Shown: positions 11,187 to 22,411 of the stretch, piece by piece
Position numbering within the stretch: position 1 is the stretch's first letter
How the letters are laid out: every line of letters starts with the position of its first letter
NCBI GenBank assembly: GCA_949987705.1
Contig: OX465284.1
Span: 71,719,470 to 71,783,469 of the forward strand
Length of the DNA: 64,000 nucleotides
Source of the DNA: Thereva unica
Taxonomy: Eukaryota; Arthropoda; Insecta; Diptera; Therevidae
Direction: 5' to 3'
Notes under the pieces: generated by a model
What the model was told of the DNA's origin: nothing
What the model saw: only the letters and a program-made list of their open reading frames with translations
The model's database searches: none
Program-made: the position numbers and the translations under genes

Positions 11187-11969
11187 TACAGCAAAAACTG
11201 TGACACGACATCCAGTTTTACTGGGAAAAGTAAAAAAACGATCGTAAAATTACTGCTTGGTAACCAAAATTTATCAAAACTGGCAGAAATTTTCTATCAG
11301 AGAAATGCAGCCAAACAAGCAATAGCTCAAAATGGACTGAAGCTAATAGCGTCTCTGTATAAGTGTAAAAGAAAAGCTGTTTCCTTAAACGAATTAAGAT
11401 TTGAAATGTATCAAACCGCTGCAGCAAGATCATCGTTCAATTTAGAAAAGCTAGCACCAACCGAGAGAGCACCAGAACAACACTGCTACGGGGTCTATTT
11501 TCGAATTCAGACTTGGCTGGGTAACGAACTGAAAGCTACAGATTGGGGGTGGAAAAACCATTTAAACGGAATAACACCTAAATTTACCGAAAAGAAATTA
11601 ATTCCTGAAAGTTTGCTTAAATCTATCTGCTGCAGCTGTGAAACTGGTTGTGATAGTAAAAGATGTGGCTGTCGAAAGCATGGAGTAAAATGCTCCCTTT
11701 TATGTTCCAATTGTACCGGAGCCAACAACTGTTCAAATTCTGAAAATCAACCAATGGAAGATCTCAGCGATTCGGAGGAGATTATTAATAATGAAGATTG
11801 TGATGAGCTTGAGGACCTTCACGAAGTCGATGACTTTATTGAAGATTCTCAAGAGATTGAAAAATGTGTTGAGTTTCATGATCAACAGCATCTCTCCAAA
11901 AAAATGAGATATGAAAAATTCTTTTACAACATAACAGCAGTCGAGTACGCGAACACACTTATTATTTAA
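11187..11969 (+). CDS. Transposon-borne protein: FEN1/PIN-like C-terminal region plus Cys-rich CXC-like cluster
   Basis: The frame is open from a stop at 11184 to 11969; the first Met is at 11406, but conserved sequence begins earlier, so the 5' part is probably lost. Near the start it reads CDTTSSFTGKSKKTIVKLLL, reminiscent of the GCD...GxGxKxAxxL helix-turn-helix of XPG/FEN1-type nucleases. Then come YRVY-like YGVYFRIQTWLGNEL, DWGWKNHL, and a Cys cluster, CCSCETGCDSKRCGCRKHG followed by CSLLCSNCTGANNC, resembling CXC (tesmin/TSO1-like) spacing. An acidic tail follows. I recall this combination from many unnamed insect and cnidarian proteins. The acidic catalytic half of a nuclease is not visible, so activity is not claimed. 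It sits between long inverted arms as the only ORF. Confidence 0.6.
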   Translation, partial: YSKNCDTTSSFTGKSKKTIVKLLLGNQNLSKLAEIFYQRNAAKQAIAQNGLKLIASLYKCKRKAVSLNELRFEMYQTAAARSSFNLEKLAPTERAPEQHCYGVYFRIQTWLGNELKATDWGWKNHLNGITPKFTEKKLIPESLLKSICCSCETGCDSKRCGCRKHGVKCSLLCSNCTGANNCSNSENQPMEDLSDSEEIINNEDCDELEDLHEVDDFIEDSQEIEKCVEFHDQQHLSKKMRYEKFFYNITAVEYANTLII

Positions 11970-12233
11970 ACACGGCATAGTCTTTACTCATGGGCAGTTG
12001 TATTTAGCAGCCAGTAGAGTGTAATACAATAAAATGTAATATGTGACATTAGGAAATAATAAAAGTTGGTTTTTTGGCATTGCTTTTTCCAACTATAAAA
12101 AATTTGTTTCATTTTTCAATTTTGTTTTATTCTTCTCGAAAAATTTTGTTATTGAAGACTTATAGACTTAGAAAATGGTGCTCGAATGTCGAGTGCTGGG
12201 TTCTACCAGTAAGTTTTAATGTACAAGCCTAAA

Positions 12234-12912
12234 ACGGAAAAATCGATATTTGAAAAAGGATGTTTTTGGGTTTTCGAATTTTTATCGATGTTTTTCTATT
12301 GTGACACTATCATTTTTTTACACCATCTTAAAATAGAGGATTCAACGAAAAAAAACTCGTCTTCAAAATTTTCAAAATCAAAAATTCGTTCGCCAACTTT
12401 TTTGATTGAAAACGGGGCCTTTTTTTTAAATTAAGGTCATAAAAACAAAACTACACAACCAATCGCTTTGAAAAAAATTGGGCCTTTTCGAAACATGAAA
12501 ATCTACATTTTCTTCAAATTTGATTAAAATTGGATCATTTTTTGTGAAAGATAAAAATGATAAACGAAAAACTCGGTTTTTGACGTTTTTCTCCATTTTT
12601 TGAGGTTATGTCGAAAAATGGTTTGAACAAAAGCTCTAGATCTTTTAATTATCTACAACGTTTACATTTAACTTTTTTCGATAGGAGGTCTACTTTTCTC
12701 AGAAATCGCAAAAAAACACGTTTAACCCCCTAAAACTCACATTTGGGCTCCCCCGCCCCCTTTCCGGTCATCTGCTGCGGTGCTCTCGATTTTTCCTTGT
12801 TTAAGTAGCATTTATCCTAAATTTTCCCACCTTCCATATACTGCTAAGAATTTTTCTAGTTTTTGGCTTTTCAAAAGCGTATCTGCACTGGTCTATAAGG
12901 GGCGCAATCGTT
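12234..12912 (-). repeat. Right long inverted arm of the 2.9-kb transposon
   Basis: Reverse complement of the left arm with scattered substitutions. Its outer end, GGGGCGCAATCGTT after GGTCTATAA, is longer than the left arm, which suggests the left terminus lost about 18 bases or the border is elsewhere. Confidence 0.8.
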
Positions 12913-13260
12913 TTAAACAGAGCGGACCTAAGGCTGTTGGTGGGTTATCAGACTGGTCATGTAGGACCGCGGTATCACCTCACAACCTAGGACTGTCTCA
13001 AGAGACAGAATATCGACTCTGCATGGAAGGCGACGAGACTTCCACACATATTCTTTGTGAATGTCCTGCTCTGATCTGGCTTAGAAGAAGAATGTTTATC
13101 AAAGAGTTTTGAGTCCTGCCCAAGTCCGGTCTTCGTCGATTAAAGACCTTCTTGCCTCCGGAAGACTGATAGTCTGTTCTGCTAGTGGGGTACATACACA
13201 ATAAGCCTAACTTGGCTGTAGTCTTCACCATGTGGACTACCCCTCAATACTTTTAAAAAA
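12913..13260 (+). pseudogene. LOA-like LINE C-terminal tail (continuation of 8.2-9.97 kb)
   Basis: One frame reads NRADLRLLVGYQTGHVGPRY; another continues LGLSQETEYRLCMEGDETST then HILCECPALIWLRRRMF. This is the usual C-terminal segment after RNase H in LOA-like LINEs, including the CxLC...H..C.CPAL zinc-like motif. A frameshift lies near 12985. The join to the left half across the inserted transposon is in register with the family pattern. Confidence 0.8.
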
Positions 13261-15689
13261 TTCCAGCATCGGAGTCGTTTCGACGCCCCTGAATGGCTTA
13301 TTAGGTAAAACATTCAGATATTAACTAAAAAAGATGAGAATTATTGAAGATAGCACTTTGAAGAATTGAATATCGAAGCGGCTACTCACTTTATTTACTT
13401 CACTACCATTCCCTGGCGAGAAAAAAGTCTGTTGTCACGGACCCCATTGGCTGGAGATCGTGGAGTAAATTGCCGTTAAATAGCTGTTGAAATGCACTGA
13501 ATTGCCCAATAACACCTAACATTAGATTTTTGCTTCGCATTCCAAATAAATCATTAATTAGTCTCGAAAACTCCAGGTAAACCATTCACAAAAAATCACA
13601 CTATATTTCTACTTAAACATGCAAAAACGTCTTACACATCGCGCCTTAAATTAACGTCCCGATCGCATCTCAATTCCCAAGACTTATGGCTTCAGAAGTG
13701 CTAATTGCATCGACCCCAGATAAGACTCATGCAATGCAGCCACAGTTGCCCCACTTTGAAAGTTAAAGAATATTAACAAACACACCCACAGCTCGCAAGG
13801 AGGAATCGAATCGCTGTGTTTCCTTGCGAATTGCAACATTCAGAAAAAATGGGCATCGTGAGCATATTTTTAGCTCCTCATCTGCAGCCATTTAGAGCAA
13901 TTTCAGGTGAGAATTGCTATGATAGCATCGCAACTGAGAATCCGGAGCACGGCCAACAGACGGATTTTTAATAAGGGTCCGGTGCGGGGTGGCAGGCCGT
14001 GGTGGTGGAGCTCATTAAATGCAATAAATATTCCCACACAAAACTGCATTTTATTGCACGGGCGAAAATTTTCGACGGACGAGAAGGCTGCCAGGTATAC
14101 AGGTATAATAAACTCTGAAGGTATTTCGGGACGAGCAGGTGAGGGAGTAATTTGTTATGCTCCTCTCATTAACTGCACCAGGTCTTAGCGCGTCTAGTCG
14201 GAACAATGGGTGCAGGGCGTCTTATCAAGCTGCCTCGATCGTATTTCGAAATGAGCTGAAAAGTTATTTTGTGTTTCCCTCTTGTAACCGGCTGCAGTTC
14301 GTTTGCATCGACTTTTTCCCCCGCCGCGGGTAAAAGGGTGGTGCAAAGGGGGCCAGGCAAAAAGTGCATTTTTCGTAAATTGGAAATTTAATGAAATTCC
14401 ACTTGTCTCAAACTTAATCTCATCCAAATGAAACTGACTCAACTCCCACCTGAGTCTGCCAGGAGTGTATCCTCCTCTATAGTCGCAATCGGAACTGCCT
14501 GCCGGACTTTTCTCCACAGTGAAGTTGGTCATTCCGAATGGGCGCTCCGCCATTCTACATGGAGAGAGGGAGCTGCATACCTGACCCTAATCGATTCCAT
14601 CCAACAGATATTCACTGCAAGCGCACTGCAATTCTGGTTACTTTATGCTTAGATCCACTCTTGGTAAACATTTACAAAAGTAAAACCTCGCACGAAACTC
14701 AAAGTGTGCAAAATAGTGGCGGGGGGCGAATCGCTGGGTATTTGCAGAATCCTCATCCTCGGATATATAAAAGTGGATGCAACAAAACAACAACAACAAA
14801 AAATACTGCAGAAACAAAACTCATATTCTAAATTAAACCTGGAATTGGACTGTGGTCTACCCGTAATGGAGGTGTTCTGTGTGTAGGCTACACTTTAAAG
14901 CCGGGGTTTATAGGTTAGTGGAAGGTTTTTTTGGTGCAGGTAAAGTTTGAAATATTGCAGCTTGTTCAAATAATTGTCGTAATAAAAATTCGGAGAATTG
15001 GACCAGCTTTAGAAGGGTGATATTGCACCGCTGCAGTTTATTTGCAGTGTAAAACTGATAAGTCATATGTATCTGGAATTATTCTTTAAAAACGGATTTC
15101 CAGCTTTATAGTCAGGTGGAGTCCAGCGGAAGTCGTAGAAGAGTTTCGTAAATTTCAGGAAGCTCTGAACGTTTTATGATATCACTACAGCAACATTGAA
15201 GCACTTTCCAAGTTTGTTGATTATAATTTTGTAAGAGGTCGATAAAATGAGAAAGCAATTTATACTGGCACATGGAAATTTTAATTTTAATAACATACAA
15301 TATTGCTTCAATTGACCATAGTCGATACTTTTGACTTATACGGCATGTCCATGAAACTAGCCAATAGGAACGGCGAAGTCTATACGACCATTCCAGATCT
15401 CGTTTTGTCTACATCGTGGTGGCGCCGAATAAGTCCTACGAGAGAGAACTCCTGAACAGTTTTCTCTTCACTCATACTAGATGCTCTGCCTACCGATCTC
15501 TCGTTATTGTGGGGCCTCTGGATTTTTCCTAGGAAACACCTAAGTCTCGGATTCAGTTATGAATAGTGGTAAATCAATCGTTTCATAAAGCAACAATTTG
15601 GATATGGTGGTTATATGCAGCCTTGATAAACTAAGCCTACATTTCCAAAAACAACGTGCTACTGAAGCATGCATCCTCTTGTCTTTAGA
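13261..15689. other. No gene or recognised repeat
   Basis: About 2.4 kb. From about 13600 to 14750 the base composition is more balanced, with G+C patches, and no transposon signature; it may be intronic or intergenic host DNA. A short CAACAACAACAA tract lies at about 14787. 14900-15690 is AT-rich and unassigned. Confidence 0.4.
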
Positions 15690-15775
15690 TCCTTTAACAA
15701 CTATACGCGGATTTCTGGTTCCACAGTATTTTACCGGCTGCTACAATTAACGTAATGCAGATGAAGGATTGTACA
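15690..15775 (-). pseudogene. Short RTE-like LINE scrap (weak)
   Basis: The minus strand gives NTVEPEIRV and LLKDL with stops, parallel to the NSMEPEIHARLL stretch at 5.4 kb. The match is short; the surrounding 15.35-16.1 kb is otherwise unassigned. Confidence 0.35.
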
Positions 15776-16119
15776 AATTCAAGGTTCTCTACTTGTCGTA
15801 TTAATAATAGTTCGTCACGTAGACGTGGCAACTGTGCAGTTTTCGTTGCTTTTGTAGTTTTAATTACGCCTTCTTATCTAGTTGAAAATGTATGTATTGC
15901 TCTTGGTGTTCTACCAATGATGTTAATATCGCTAACTCTGTGGTTCTGTGGAGCATAATCTTTCGCGATGTCACAGTACAGTACACAGTACCTTTTTAGG
16001 GCACATATTGATTGATCTTCCGAGATTGAAGTGCAGTTGAGCTTACCGCTGCAGTATCTCAAAGTAGCGACTCGATGAGAATTCAATATGGTCCCAATAA
16101 GATCTTGAATAACGTCTAA

Positions 16120-16594
16120 GTGATCAGGGAGTCATGATGGACATGGAAGGATTTCCGAAAATGACGGTATCCGAGACGTAGGTAATGGATTCCTTCTTGG
16201 AGAGCAAACGGTAGAGTTGGCAGTTGAGCCAACCTTCAACCTTCCATTCTGAGTGAAATTTCTGGATTGGAAAATACTCCACTCCAAACTCAATTCGGAG
16301 CTCGAATATCGACGAAAGGGTAAAGAAATCCTCGAAAGCCTTCTGACTGTAAAAAGAGCAAAACGGAAGTACTGATAATCATCAGGCAGAGAAAGATGAA
16401 GACCATAGCGATGATAGTCGGCGACCAGGTCATCCGCTCCCAGCCCGAACTTAGGTATTTAGGAGTAATGATTGATTAGGCGCGACGATTAGGAGTAATA
16501 ATTCCACCATCAGCACAGCACTCGCGAAGATGCTTCCCAACATAGGGGACCCAGGCCAAACCGACGTCTCCTTATGACGAAAGTGGTTATTTTT
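16120..16594 (+). pseudogene. R1-clade LINE fragment, end of reverse transcriptase
   Basis: From about 16340 the frame reads KTEVLIIIRQRKMKTIAMIV then GDQVIRSQPELRYLGVMID, then, after a stop, TIR-free similarity to the NVGGPRQSRRRLL segment. KTE.....R......G..I.S.P..RYLGVMID is typical of R1/TRAS-type LINEs downstream of the YADD motif. Bases 16120-16340 are assigned only by position. The frame is cut at 16595 by a transposon and resumes at 17.8 kb. Confidence 0.65.
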
Positions 16595-16713
16595 AACTTC
16601 CCAGTATAGGAAGTTATTGTAATCGGTCCGAAAATCGAAATCGAAAATTTCAACGTATTTTCATCTTTCAAGGTCCCAGGAGCATTTTAAGCAAAAAATT
16701 GGGAGGAAGTATG

Positions 16714-16736
16714 GTGTGTGTGTGTGTGTGTGTGTG
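16714..16736 (+). repeat. (GT)n microsatellite
   Basis: A run of 11-12 GT units ending in GCGTACG, inside the 1.2-kb inserted element. Confidence 0.95.
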
Positions 16737-16758
16737 CGTACGGATGTGGTCATTTTTT

Positions 16759-17125
16759 CCTGCACGATATCGCGCGAACCAAAACTGATATCGACTTCGT
16801 TGAGGTGTTATTCGAAGCGTATTAACCGAAATATGATCTGAAAAGATTTTCATGAAATTCGGTCCAGCCGTTTTTTTGTTTAAGCGACGTAAGTGATTTT
16901 TGTACATGCACGATATAGCACGAACCAACCATGATATCGACTTCTTTGAGGTGCCGATCGTAGCGTATTACCGAAAGTACACTTTGAAAAGATTTTCATA
17001 AAATTCGATCAAGCGGTATCTATGTTTAAAGGGCGTAAGTGATTTTTGTACATGCTCGATAGAACGCAAACCAAAAATGATATTGACATCATTGAGGTGC
17101 CGATCGAAGCGTTGGAATGACACCC
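16759..17125 (+). repeat. 146-bp tandem repeat, about 2.5 units
   Basis: Units begin at 16759, 16905 and 17051. Each has a version of TGCACGATATCGCGCGAACC, TGATATCGACTTC.TTGAGGTG, AAAAGATTTTCATGAAATTCG and GTAAGTGATTTTTGTA. A further degraded copy in inverted orientation lies at about 33.06-33.29 kb, so this is a dispersed family with an internal array. Confidence 0.8.
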
Positions 17126-17804
17126 GTTCAAACGAAGTTCACTTTTATGGATTTAGCCGAGCAATAGCTTCCCAAAGAGTCATCACTCGTCAAAATCCGA
17201 GTTTTCTTTAAAAACCATTCAACAAATACGTTAACCATTACAAACATGACGAAATTTTCAAACTTTAGTTCAGAACTGTTTGAACGGCGGATTGCTTTCC
17301 ATGTCCTACAGTTTTGGGAATTGAGGTCATCGCGGGATTTCCAGTGATTACAGTTTGGCCTTTTCGGACAAGTTTGACAAATCCGTTACATTGATTAATT
17401 TTGGTACTATCTCCTGAAATCGTTCGAATTGAAAATGAAGTTTTTACCATTGCAGTTTATCATCAGCGCGTCAACACGCTCAAAATGAATTCGCTTTTTA
17501 GTCGTAGCACCATTAGCTGCAACTTGAGGTGGCTAAAATTTAACAATATAGTTGAAGTTTTGAATAACAATATATTCTTCATTTATTACCCAAGTGTGAG
17601 CTATAACATTAATACATTAATTTTATATACATTTTCGTCATCCTAATCTTGTAAGTGCGCACATTTAGTTCGACATTTTAGCGAAAATATTGATAAACAA
17701 TTGTGACAAATTCTCGGTATTATACATATATTCTATATTGCCTATTGTTCATTTATTATTAAAATATCCAATCATGATATTCAACATCCATCATACTGGG
17801 AAGT

Positions 17805-18490
17805 TGATCGTGTGGACCGAAAGGGTCGAACCCACATCCCAACCAGTTTCCTATTGTATGCGGTGCCAGCGTAGGCAGTGGCTTTGGACAGAACGGTCAA
17901 TAGGAGGCCTAACGGCTAAGTGCCTTCGATCATACTGCTTCGATGAAGCAGAATGTGTCATATCAGGAATGATCCCCATTGATATTCATGTATTGGAAGG
18001 CAAGAGGTTGCACGACTCGGAATATGCAAGAGGTGTGTCAAAGGAAGTGCGACTCTGTCGCGCAGGGACTCCTTTGCAGCATGACAGAGGAGGTGGGACG
18101 AGTCTACTAATGGCCATGGATATATAGACTCATACCAAATGTAGAAATGTGGGTTATAAGGGAACATGGGGAGATGTGCTACTACCCCACACAGTTGTTA
18201 AATATGTTAAATAGGCATGGATGTTATGGGGCATAGATTCACCGCTTCAGGTTTGAGGATTCAACGTTCTGCCAAGAATGCCCAGACTATAAAGAGGAAG
18301 AGGAGCATGTCCTCTTTAAATATCCGAGGTTTGCGGTGCACAGGGCTGTGTTGAAAGCAAAAGTGCAGCTAACACCTGAGAACATCCTGGAAATTATAAT
18401 AAGGTCGGGGACTTGTGGAGAATAATGGAAGTGGTGCTAAAGGCCATCCAACAGAAGCTTAAGCATCTCGAAAAGGAGAGATAGCTAGGT
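17805..18490 (+). pseudogene. R1-clade LINE C-terminal region
   Basis: Frames give ECVISGMIPIDIHVLEGKRL, where VIAGMIPIDLLA is usual, then RLIPNVEMWVIREHGEMCYY-like sequence around 18130, and GCYGA/HRF...CQECPDYKEEEEHVLF around 18230-18310, followed by LTPENILEI. This is the post-RT tail of R1/TRAS-type LINEs, with an H.L..L.GHG..... and Cys motif. Frameshifts and stops are several. It continues the fragment that ends at 16594. Confidence 0.7.
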
Positions 18491-18495
18491 AGCTA

Positions 18496-18632
18496 TTAAT
18501 GATGAGCAAACGCAAGAACAAGACAAGACTAATCTAGTCTTGTTCTTGTCTTGTTTTTGTTCAGTCTGTCTTGTTCTTGTTCTTGCTCCTGCAAAATTTT
18601 GCAAGAACAAGACCATTTTTGCTCGTCACTAA
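18496..18632. mobile_element. Small fold-back element rich in AAGAACAAGAC
   Basis: The ends read TTAATGATGAGCAAA and, on the other strand, TTAGTGACGAGCAAA, a 15-bp imperfect inverted pair. The interior is built of CAAGAACAAGAC and its complement, giving a strong internal hairpin around 18510-18565. A related piece is at 63.77-63.83 kb. It lies just after the R1-clade LINE tail. Confidence 0.55.
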
Positions 18633-18764
18633 CTCACACGGGCTCAATGCGATCCGCTGGCACTGTGAATGGCCTTAGACAGGGGGTTGCACACGTTCCC
18701 TGGTCCTAGACCGATGTAAGATTCTCATTAATCACTCGTATAAAAATAAACAAAAATTAAACCG

Positions 18765-18822
18765 CAATGTACCGTCAAACTTGGAGGAATGCCCTAGAGT
18801 AGGTCAAGGCTCAATTTATGAT
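18765..18822 (+). pseudogene. RTE-like LINE 3' scrap
   Basis: ACCGTCAAACTTGGAGGAAT and CCCTAGAGTAGGTCAAG closely match the coding end of the RTE-like LINE at 62.69-62.74 kb (RDRQTCRNALAEAN). Only about 55 bp are preserved. Confidence 0.6.
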
Positions 18823-21600
18823 ACTACTCCCTTTTGTACTGACATTGACGTAACAAGAAAAAGCTTTAATATTTCCTACCCCAAAAAGTGTTTGCCAGAA
18901 TCCACCTTATTGGTATGCAAATAAGATCCCAAACCACACACTATTAATTTATAATTCCCAGCAATTACTTGTTACATTTTGGTTGGACAATTTATCTAAA
19001 TTATCTACCTTTCAATTTATCCATTTCCTTCTGCTCCACTTGTCTCCACAGACTCTAGCATTGTCCTAATTGCCACTCCACCCCTCCTCCATCTGGAGGC
19101 AAAGATTTATCGAAATCTGTCAATTTGCCAATACCTGGAGCTTCCTTCTCCTCTGTCGATTGCCCTGGGGCGGTGTCCCTGTACCAGTCGAAGACCAACC
19201 ATAAAATAGAATCGGAGACAGGGACATCTATAAGCAATCATTTGCCCCTGACCATTCCGCAGTAGATCCTGACTCCACAATTACGTATGCGATTGCGGTG
19301 CATCTGCATCTGCAATTACACACGCACTGCTTAGGCATTTGTAAATTTCCGGAATTAATGACTTTTTGCCTAGAGTTGAGGGCATCTGGATTCGCTGTGG
19401 CAAAGTGGATCTCTCACACATATCACGGCCCCCGTGCAGCCAGGCCAGGCCGTTTCCGAGGTTGATGGCTTCTTGTTGGAGGCGATTTGTTACAAAAATA
19501 ATTTTCCAGATGCGTAAATTTGCATAAAACTGCACCTAGCCCGAGGGAGTTTTTGGGTTTGACTCCAGCAAGGATCGCGGTTCTTTAGTACGGCTTAGCA
19601 CTAGGCAACAACTGAAACTGCAATTCCGGATCTTGCAAATCGGAGGCCATGGCTTTAGGTAAGCGGATACTGATTGCAGTGCTAGGTCCAAAATGAATGG
19701 TCTGATCTGGGGTGCAATTACAAAAATCTCTCGGCCAGAGGGGCACACTTTTCACGCGGATGGTCTAAGTGTGAAAATGGGAAGCAATAAAATCCACGGA
19801 CCGATCTATTTAGGACAGCATGAGGGCGCCTTAATGTTGGCTTTGGCTGGGGAGTCGTTAAGTTTACCCCGGGTCATAATTCAGCGGTAAGATATGTCTC
19901 GACTAAGGTAAATTTAACACCGTTTGACCGAGCGCGCATCGTTACGGCGCGCTCTCTGCGTGACACCGAAAGTCACCAGAAGTTGGTTGGCGTATGTCAC
20001 TGTTCCAGGCTCATGTTGCCCGTGTCAGAACACTCCTGGAACCCGACAATTTCGGCTGTAAATTACATCCGTCCCAGAGATAGCACCGGAGACAACATCG
20101 GGGATGCCCGACAGCGGAGAATAATTTCACGTAGTTGCACCTTAGAATTTGTTCTTCTTTAGCTGAAGACACGATGCCGGATTCTGCTGGAAGCGCATCT
20201 TGCACAGTTTTGTCGTTCCTGTTGTTCTCCCGGCATGAGGATGATGTTCAGGAGTCTTCAGGATATTTGAAACAATTTAAGACGATTTAAGTAACACGGA
20301 TGACCCTTGACTTAAGTCGAGTTTATTTATTAACTCTTTTGTGTGCTGTTTGTTTCTTCCGCTCCCTGCTTGCATTAAGTTAATTTTTATGTTTATCTCA
20401 GCTGTGTAGCTTCTGTTGGTGGTGACATGCAGTATGAGATTTGTTTATGGTGTGACGGGTTGTGTAATTCTGATAAAAATGTTGGATGGGAATTATTTAT
20501 TTTGAATTATTTGTGCTGAAAACTGGAAAAAAATCGATGGACATTTGTAGTCTGAGCTTCCTTTTTTGACTTTCATGTTTTACTAATGTATTGTGCTGTA
20601 ATTGTTTTATACTGAACTCCTCTAGTTTTTGATCAGAATTCAACATTATAGGTTTACAATCTCGGCGATCACTGATCTCCCCTAAAATGGGGGTTTATCT
20701 ATTACTATAGTGAAATAATAATAACTCCACCTTGCTACAAGAGTGGTATTCCAGTCTCGAAATCAGGAGAAGAAGGTTTGGCTCAACAAACATCAATCTT
20801 ATACCACATTTAACCTAAAACATCAAAGGTTAAACAAGATTACCATGGGGAGTAATACATGACATGATCCTCAAAGCTTCAGGTTAATTTATCGGGTAAA
20901 GATTGAAATACATATGTAGGTCAGCCACGGATAAATTAATGGAAAGAACGGAACAAAGGGTTATTGGAAAATTGCAATATTAAGAACAATGTGATAGTGA
21001 TAGTATTGCAAGAGATCAGATTGAAGCAAATTTGAGAGAAAATCAAACCCAAGTTCAGACTAAACTTTAGTAGTAATGAATGACGGCCATGAAGCTACGA
21101 AGCTGGCTTCATCATAAATAAGCGATTTAAACAGCGATTTCCGGGTTTACATGTCCAGCATAGAAATATGCTTAGGCTTAAATAAAATTTCAAATAAAAC
21201 ACTCATCTTATGCTTCCACAAAGTTAACACGAGAGAGAGAGCTTGAGAAAGTAAAACAATGTAATACTTTTCCAGAATTAGGAGATTTTGGCAAAAAACT
21301 AATGGAAAGCAGGATTTGTAAAACGCAATTGATTCATGATCATGGGCATTACTATTACATGAGCAAACAAATGAAAGTAGACCATGCCATTTAGCACCTT
21401 ATCCGATAGAAAAATTACGCAAACGATCATGGAAAATTCCAGGTCCACAAATAGTCAATCAACATGATCGTGCTATAAATACCACCAGAAAAGTGCGATC
21501 AATCATTCAATCGATTCGCCAACCCAATTAAAAAAAATCCTAAATAGAACTGAGGCCTTTTTCGAGCGAATTTGACTTCTGGGGTCGCGGAGTTAGCTAT
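18823..21600. other. No gene recognised
   Basis: About 2.8 kb. 18960-20280 has balanced composition, no transposon signature and resembles the other repeat-poor islands of the window. 20280-21600 is AT-rich. Open frames of 60-84 codons here have no recognisable content. Confidence 0.4.
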
Positions 21601-22411
21601 TTTGCAAAACATTTAATAAATTTAAAAATCATAAAAATTTGAAAAAAAAAAAAAACAACAATTTTATGATTAGATATTGTAAATTGAGTCTTAGATACGG
21701 CTGCCATCCGTACGAGTTTTCCCGGATTCGTACTAGTTTTGAGGGCGTCCGGGGTCGTCCTGGGGGATTTGAAAAAGTTTCCAGATAAAACCCAGGCACT
21801 TTTGGTGTCAGGGGTGACCCGATCAACTGTATGAAAAGCTCGTGAAGCAAACTTCGACGTGGAAAAATTCTGGTCATTTATTTGAGAGGTCCAGTGACAA
21901 TTCAATTATCAAACGTGCACCGATCTGAGACGGAAAGAGAACTCAATCCAGTCGTACAAGGAAACCAAGTTTTTAGTTGTAACAAATCTTAAACTACCTA
22001 CTACCTACTATGTACTATATTAACAAATCTTAAACTACCTAATTCTAGAATTGCATTGAAAAATAATGGCAAAATTTCAAATATCAAAATTTCAGCTTAC
22101 ACTAAGTTTTAGCAAATCGAATAACAAACAAAACATGTCCAACAAACTTTTCGCGTAAGAGCTTCGTTATGAGATATTAATCAAGAAAGGCAAAAAACAG
22201 GGAATTGTTGGGGATGGCATTTTTAATCAATTCTACCAAAACATTCCCTTAAATCAAGTCAAACCAATACTTATAGATCTCACTGCTCTAGCAGCTTTGC
22301 AGCGTGGTCTCCTATGGGCCAATGTCCCGTGATGATTGCGGTGATTCGGTAAAATCTTCTGGGGTATGTTTAAGAAGCCTATGGTTTTTATTTCTTGTAG
22401 GTATGGCAAAT
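21601..22411. other. No gene recognised; oligo-A run and short direct repeat
   Basis: An A-run lies at 21643-21654. AACAAATCTTAAACTACCTA occurs twice, near 21980 and 22021. A minus-strand frame at 21.6-21.9 kb (about 100 codons) is of unknown identity and may be a retroelement piece. Confidence 0.3.

Larger units (their letters stand above)
9969..12912. mobile_element. Long-TIR DNA transposon inserted in the LOA-like LINE
   Basis: Two inverted arms of roughly 650-680 bp flank an interior of about 1.6 kb. Near the ends both arms read ATAGACCAGTGCAGATA towards the interior. The LINE frame stops with K-E-L-I-R-P-F-S at the left and resumes with L-N-R-A-D-L-R-L-L-V-G at the right. TTAA is present at both junctions (9965-9968 and 12913-12916), so a 4-bp TTAA target duplication is likely, although the right arm has about 18 extra terminal bases. 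TTAA would fit piggyBac or Kolobok insertion, but no transposase is recognised, so the superfamily is open. It carries one ORF with a CDTTS motif and a Cys-rich end. Confidence 0.8.
16595..17804. mobile_element. DNA element with 13-bp terminal inverted repeats inside the R1-clade LINE
   Basis: AACTTCCCAGTAT at 16595-16607 is matched by its perfect complement ATACTGGGAAGTT at 17792-17804. The left terminus is itself a small hairpin, with AACTTCC followed seven bases later by GGAAGTT. The interior holds a GT microsatellite (16714-16736), a 146-bp tandem array and AT-rich sequence; there is no transposase. R1-clade coding sequence lies on both sides. No clear target duplication was found. Part of the right terminus could also be read as LINE sequence (SIIL), so the exact border is uncertain. 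Confidence 0.55.

Noticed and set aside
11406..11969. Host gene for the Cys-rich protein
   Set aside because: It is enclosed by long inverted arms inside a LINE, with its 5' part missing; transposon cargo or transposon protein is the better reading.
16759..17125. CRISPR-like array
   Set aside because: Units are long, contiguous and diverged with no spacers; context is eukaryotic transposon.
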